Shown one piece after another: positions 60,601 through 64,000 of a stretch of DNA of 64,000 nucleotides (positions are counted from its first letter, which is position 1; each line of letters begins with the position of its first letter). The notes below the pieces were generated by a model. The model ran no database searches, had not been told where the DNA came from, and worked only from the letters and a program-made list of their open reading frames with translations. The stretch is from Nocardia amikacinitolerans NBRC 108937 (GTDB lineage Bacteria > Actinomycetota > Actinomycetes > Mycobacteriales > Mycobacteriaceae), in NCBI RefSeq assembly GCF_001612615.1, contig NZ_BDAU01000019.1:186001-250000 (forward strand), written 5' to 3'. Position numbers and translations under genes: made by a program.

Positions 60601-60881
60601 ATCTGCTCCTCGTACAGGGGTGGACAAGCTGATGGCGTCTGTTTCCCCGGGCGGGCGCGCTGGTGGGCGGACCACCCGTTACGTAAGGTTCGGGCGCACC
60701 CTCCATCCTTGCCGAGGATGCGTCCCAGGTCATCATGTCAGCAGGAAATCCAGTACCGTTTGCAAGAAATGGGTTACTCCCCAGTTGCCCCGGAACGCGC
60801 CGGGAACCGGATGTCGCCCAGCTGGCCTGACCACCTGTTTTTCGAATACCGCCGATGGACGAAACAAGAGCGGGGAGGACG

Positions 60882-61439
60882 ATGAAGCTGCTGAACCCAC
60901 GCGGGTTCGGACTGGTGTGCGCGACCGCCGCGGTCGCGGCCGGATTGACGGTCGCGGGCTGCGCCGACCGGGTGGCGGGCAGCGCCCAGCCGAACACTTC
61001 GGAGCTAGCCGCGTACAAGACCGAGGCGGCGGCTTCGTCGGCCGCGGCCACCTCCTCGCGGCGGGCCGCGGCGCAAGCGCAGGCGATCAACGACAACTGC
61101 GCGCAGTTTCCCACCACCACCGGCGTCGGCGTGACGACCTACAACGCCTTCGTCGACGCGCACGACTCCAACGCTCCCGACTACGCCGCCAAGCGCGATC
61201 TGGCCGCGCAAACCCTCGAGGACGCGGCGACGAAAGTCGAGACCGGAGTGAACACCGCGGCGGGCGCGCTGCCCGACGACCTCGTCGCGAAACTCAACGA
61301 ATACGTCGCCGCCGCACGCGCGTTGGCCGCGGAGACCCGCACCATGACCTACACCGCGCCGGTCGGTCCGCTCAACGAGGCCAGCAAACGGGTGAACGAC
61401 GCGCGCAACGCGGTCCGCGACGCGTGCCCGAAACGCTGA
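60882..61439 (+). CDS. Small lipoprotein, unknown function
   Basis: The 185-residue protein starts at the ATG at 60882 behind GGGAGG. The signal has lipobox Val-Ala-Gly-Cys at about residues 24-27. An Ala/Ser-rich helical linker spans about 40-65, and a compact, mostly helical domain with two cysteines (Asp-Asn-Cys and Asp-Ala-Cys at the end) follows. I recall an unnamed homologue at this position in mycobacteria (near Rv2240c). The function is unknown. It is divergent from aceE. Confidence 0.72.
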   Translation: MKLLNPRGFGLVCATAAVAAGLTVAGCADRVAGSAQPNTSELAAYKTEAAASSAAATSSRRAAAQAQAINDNCAQFPTTTGVGVTTYNAFVDAHDSNAPDYAAKRDLAAQTLEDAATKVETGVNTAAGALPDDLVAKLNEYVAAARALAAETRTMTYTAPVGPLNEASKRVNDARNAVRDACPKR

Positions 61440-61556
61440 CGACACGGCGGCCGACGCGACATTCGGTGATCATTTTCGGCCGATCGGCTTGCGCTCGAGC
61501 CGATAACCATGTTCGCTTGCAACTATCTATTGTCGGGAGTTGAGGAGGACACCACC

Positions 61557-61979
61557 GTGGTCGCCGCGGCGGACGCGCAGAACTACGCTCAGAAGCTTGG
61601 CATTACACACGGCATGGTTGTCCAGGAGCTGGGCTGGGACGAGGATACCGACGACGACCTGAGGGCTGATGTCGAGGACGCCAGCGGTGGGGAGATGGTC
61701 GACGAGGACTCCGACGAGGTGGTCGACGCCGTGCTGCTGTGGTGGCGCGAGGGCGACGGCGATCTCGCCGACGAGCTGATGGAGGTCATCAGCCCGCTCG
61801 CCGACGACGGTTTCATCTGGGTCCTCACCCCCAAGACCGGTCAGCCTGGGCACGTCGACCCGAGCGAGATCGCGGAAGCCGCACCCACCGCGGGTCTGAC
61901 GCAGACCTCGGCGATCAGCCTCGGCGGCTGGACCGGCAGTCGTCTCGTCCAGCCCAAGGCGCCGTCGAAGCAGCGCTGA
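61557..61979 (+). CDS. DUF3052 family protein
   Basis: The 140-residue protein is read from GTG 61557, with GGAGG eight bases upstream; the 16 codons before it lack a ribosome site. The sequence shows Gln-Glu-Leu-Gly-Trp-Asp-Glu-Asp and a strongly acidic run, then Val-Val-Asp-Ala-Val-Leu-Leu-Trp-Trp-Arg-Glu-Gly and Leu-Ala-Asp-Asp-Gly-Phe-Ile-Trp-Val-Leu-Thr-Pro. These match the DUF3052 family as I recall it (Rv2239c). No enzymatic motif is visible. It is followed by the AhpE-like gene. Confidence 0.82.
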   Translation: MVAAADAQNYAQKLGITHGMVVQELGWDEDTDDDLRADVEDASGGEMVDEDSDEVVDAVLLWWREGDGDLADELMEVISPLADDGFIWVLTPKTGQPGHVDPSEIAEAAPTAGLTQTSAISLGGWTGSRLVQPKAPSKQR

Positions 61980-62052
61980 CCCTTTCGCTATGGTTTCGCC
62001 GGGCGGTGTTGTCGCCGCCCGGTGGAGACCCGAACCGATGGAGGACTCGCGT

Positions 62053-62517
62053 ATGCCGCTCGAGGTGGGCACCCTCGCGCCGGATTTCACGCTGCGGGAT
62101 CAGAACAACCAGCACGTCACGCTGTCGGACTATCGCGGCAAGAAGAACGTGCTGATCGTGTTCTACCCGCTGGCGTTCACCGGCATCTGCCAGGGCGAGC
62201 TGTGCAAGGTGCGCGACGAGCTGCCCAAGTTCCAGAACGACAACGCCGAGATCCTCGCCATCTCCGTCGGCCCGCCGCCCACCCACAAGATCTGGGCCGC
62301 CGAACAGGGCTACACCTTCCCCCTGCTCTCCGACTTCTGGCCGCACGGCGCCATCGCCCAGGCCTACGGCGTCTTCAACGAGAAGTCCGGCTACCCCAAC
62401 CGCGGCACCTTCGTCGTCGACCGCGACGGCTACATCCGTTTCTCCGAGATGAACGGTCCAGGAGAGCCCCGTGACCAGGCGGCTTGGGAGAAAGCGCTCG
62501 CCGCGCTAGATTCATAG
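62053..62517 (+). CDS. ahpE: AhpE-type peroxiredoxin with an extra cysteine
   Basis: The 154-residue enzyme reduces peroxides. It starts at ATG 62053 behind GGAGGAC. The peroxidatic Cys46 lies in Phe-Thr-Gly-Ile-Cys-Gln-Gly-Glu-Leu, and the Phe-Tyr-Pro-Leu-Ala-Phe strand and Val-Gly-Pro-Pro-Pro-Thr-His-Lys loop match M. tuberculosis AhpE, which I recall as a one-cysteine enzyme. Here Cys51 lies five residues on (C-Gln-Gly-Glu-Leu-C), the position of a resolving cysteine in BCP/PrxQ proteins. That could change its recycling partner. It follows DUF3052 and precedes tRNA-Val. Confidence 0.9.
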   Translation: MPLEVGTLAPDFTLRDQNNQHVTLSDYRGKKNVLIVFYPLAFTGICQGELCKVRDELPKFQNDNAEILAISVGPPPTHKIWAAEQGYTFPLLSDFWPHGAIAQAYGVFNEKSGYPNRGTFVVDRDGYIRFSEMNGPGEPRDQAAWEKALAALDS

Positions 62518-62525
62518 ACCGTTGC

Positions 62526-62544
62526 CCGTCGGCCCCGCCGACGG
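62526..62544 (+). terminator. Small hairpin after ahpE
   Basis: CCGTCGGC (62526-62533) pairs perfectly with GCCGACGG (62537-62544) over a three-base loop, nine bases after the ahpE stop and just before tRNA-Val. There is no T-run. It probably helps end the ahpE message or mark the tRNA processing site. Confidence 0.5.
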
Positions 62545-62548
62545 AGAC

Positions 62549-62620
62549 GGGCGTATAGCTCAGCGGTAGAGCACTGGTTTTACACACCAGCGGTCGGGGG
62601 TTCGATCCCCTCTGCGCCCA
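62549..62620 (+). tRNA. tRNA-Val (anticodon UAC)
   Basis: The 72-base gene folds as a cloverleaf. The acceptor GGGCGTA pairs with TGCGCCC (one G-T pair), the D arm has AGCTCAGCGGTAGAGC, and the anticodon stem CTGGT/ACCAG encloses the loop TTTACAC, reading TAC. The T arm is GGGGGTTCGATCCCC, and the discriminator is A; CCA is not encoded. It reads GUA/GUG valine codons. Confidence 0.96.
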
Positions 62621-62633
62621 CTCCACTCGATGC

Positions 62634-62670
62634 TCGGCCCATGCCCACGGAGGGCGTGGGCCGATTCTCG
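62634..62670 (+). terminator. Terminator after tRNA-Val
   Basis: TCGGCCCATGCCC (62634-62646) pairs with GGGCGTGGGCCGA (62652-62664), 13 pairs with one U-G wobble, loop five bases, followed by TTCTCGTT. It ends the tRNA transcript. A second perfect hairpin, GTGGGGGC/GCCCCCAC, follows at 62685-62703. Confidence 0.7.
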
Positions 62671-62786
62671 TTCCGTCGTGTTTTGTGGGGGCGCAGCCCC
62701 CACGCCCCGCCCGGCGGGCTTCGCCCCCGGACCCCCGCCTCGGGCGCGCCTACCCGGAGCCGCATCGCCCCCGGCATCCACCCCTC

Positions 62787-63340
62787 CCCTGGTCCGCGTA
62801 CCCAAGCCGCTTCGCCTCCAAGGCCTGCCCGCCTCGGGTTCGCCTGCCAAAGCCGCTCCGCTTCCAGGCCTTCGCACCTCGGGTTTGCCTGCCAAAGTCG
62901 CTCCGCTTCCAGGCCTTCGCACCTCGGGTTTGCCTGCCAAAGTCGCTCCGCCCCGGGCCTCCCCACCTCGAGTTCGCCTGCCAAAGCTGCTCCGCCCCCG
63001 GGCCTTCGCACCTCGGGTTTGCCTGCCAAAGTCGCTCCGCCCCCGGGCCTCCCCGCCTCGAGTTCTTCTGCCAAAGCCGCTCCGCCCCCGGGCCTTCGCA
63101 CCTCGGGTTCGCCTGCCAGAGTCGCTCCGCCCGCCGCGCCTCCCCACCTCGGGTTCGCCTGCCAAAGTTGCTCCGCCCCCGGGCCTCCCCACCTCGGGTT
63201 CGCCTGCCAAAATTGCTCCCGCCCCCGGGCTGCCCACCTCAGGTTCGCCTGCCAAAGTTGCTCCGGCCCAAGGCCTCCCTGCTTGGGTTCGCCTGCCCGA
63301 AGGTCGTTCGGTCCCCCGTGGCCCCGCCTCGGCTCGCCCA
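62787..63340. repeat. 45-bp tandem repeat array (minisatellite)
   Basis: Eleven to twelve copies of a 45-base unit start at 62832, 62877, 62922, 62966, 63011, 63056, 63101, 63147, 63192, 63237, 63281 and about 63326 (spacings 44-46), with one degenerate copy before 62832. Each contains a CGGGTTCGCCTGCCAAAG core and a GCTCCGCCCCCGGGCC-like segment. Because 45 is a multiple of three, several reading frames on both strands stay open, but none looks like a real protein. Confidence 0.85.
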
Positions 63341-64000
63341 CCTCGAGCCGCGTCGGCCCGTTCCCTACCTCGGCTCGCCTCGAGGACAGTCGTCCCGAGC
63401 CCTTGCTCGCCCACCCGAGTCGTTTCGGGCCCCCGTCTCGGCCGGCACAGCCAAAGCCACTTCGCACCGGCGCCCCCTCGAGACGCTCGACCCCGGACAC
63501 CCAGCTGGGCTCGCACTCAAAGTCGCTGTTCCCTGGACGTCTACTTCGGTTTCGTGCCCGAAGCCACTTTCCGCCCGGCCACTCCTCTCGCTCGCTCCCA
63601 AAGCTGCTGCCTTCCGAGCCTCATCACGAGCTCGCCTGTCCAGGCTTCGGGGCTCGGCCTCGGGTTGCCGGCCGGGGCCACTTCGCCCAGGCTCACCCAC
63701 TTGACGCCGCTTCATCCCCGACGCCCGCCTCGGCTCGCCCGCGTGACGTCAGTTCTCCCCCGCGCTCGCATTTCGGCTCGCTGATCTCATGCTGCGGCCG
63801 GGCTTCGCTTCGAACCAGACGAGCTGGTGTCGCGCGCTGTTCTGTGGCAGCGCAGTGGGTTTCGCCGGACCACCATCCCAGCGGAGCCCGCATCGTGCGT
63901 TGCTCTCCTTCCATTGCCCATCGACGCCGACTGTGCTCCGGACCACCCGCTGCTCCTCACAGGGTGGTAGCGGCGGCTTGTGATAGCGCGGGCCTGGCTA
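63341..64000. other. Right end with no recognised gene
   Basis: Degenerate copies of the repeat core (for example CAAAGTCGCTG at about 63517, CCAAAGCTGCT at about 63598) fade out by about 63,730. From there to the window end I see no family motif, strong ribosome site or hairpin. The open frames in this area are arginine- and serine-rich and resemble antisense or GC-driven artefacts. Confidence 0.4.

Noticed and set aside
58387..60885. An 832-codon open frame antisense to aceE
   Set aside because: Same reason. The reverse strand has intact thiamine motifs and family length.
62787..63340. CRISPR array
   Set aside because: Copies are directly tandem with no unique spacers, and no cas gene is nearby.
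62560..63784. Several open frames of 300-380 codons on both strands over the tandem repeat
   Set aside because: The 45-bp period keeps frames open in any direction; products are repetitive without a known domain or supported start.

Overview
The window is high-GC actinobacterial DNA, most likely from a mycolic-acid-producing genus such as Nocardia (or a close relative such as Rhodococcus). The reason is gene order. From about 8.4 kb to the right end, genes recur in blocks that I recall from Mycobacterium tuberculosis Rv2219-Rv2248: glnE-glnA2-caeA-panB-CHAD protein; the RNase H/phosphatase gene with a zinc-ribbon gene; Nif3-cobC-ptpA-SURF1-cobD; and accD6-kasA-acpM-fabD-PucR regulator-aceE-lipoprotein-DUF3052-ahpE-tRNA-Val. 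GTG and TTG starts are common, several genes overlap by one to four bases, and lipoprotein signals are frequent. The synteny and family names are from memory; no search was run.

Layout. 0-8.3 kb is mixed metabolism: a TY-Chap-like protein, a secreted CocE/NonD hydrolase, an M20 peptidase coupled to a monoacylglycerol lipase, a lone lumazine synthase, a lipoprotein zinc peptidase, an endonuclease/exonuclease/phosphatase-fold protein and an HPr-like protein without the active histidine. 8.4-18.3 kb holds nitrogen control (glnE, glnA2), the lipoprotein hydrolase caeA, pantothenate synthesis (panB) and a lipoprotein-aminopeptidase-CHAD run. 18.5-28.6 kb holds an RNB nuclease, small secreted proteins, the RNase P RNA, hydrolases, a Nudix enzyme, a divergent MmyB regulator unit, a secreted S1 protease, and the RNase H/phosphatase plus zinc-ribbon pair.

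28.85-32.04 kb is an accessory insertion with lower GC at its left side: a DUF3558 lipoprotein, a helical partner, a WXG-motif protein with a Pro/Gly-rich tail, and an EspG chaperone. It looks like an orphan type VII secretion substrate cassette. 32-41 kb returns to the core: Nif3, CobC, PtpA, SURF1, then a GntR/sterol-desaturase unit with a FadR-like operator, a methyltransferase and CobD. 40.6-51.6 kb carries regulators and accessory genes: a SigJ-like sigma factor, MerR/MFS efflux, alanine dehydrogenase, a cysteine-repeat secreted protein, gamma-carbonic anhydrase, SDR/TetR, a solitary N6 methylase and nitroreductase/HxlR.

51.7-60.6 kb is the FAS-II (mycolic acid precursor) operon on the minus strand, led by fabD and preceded by the PucR regulator and aceE. 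It contains only one ketosynthase gene. It ends with a textbook terminator after accD6. The right end has a lipoprotein, DUF3052, an AhpE-like peroxiredoxin with an extra cysteine, tRNA-Val(UAC), and then about 1.3 kb with no convincing gene, dominated by a decaying 45-bp tandem repeat.
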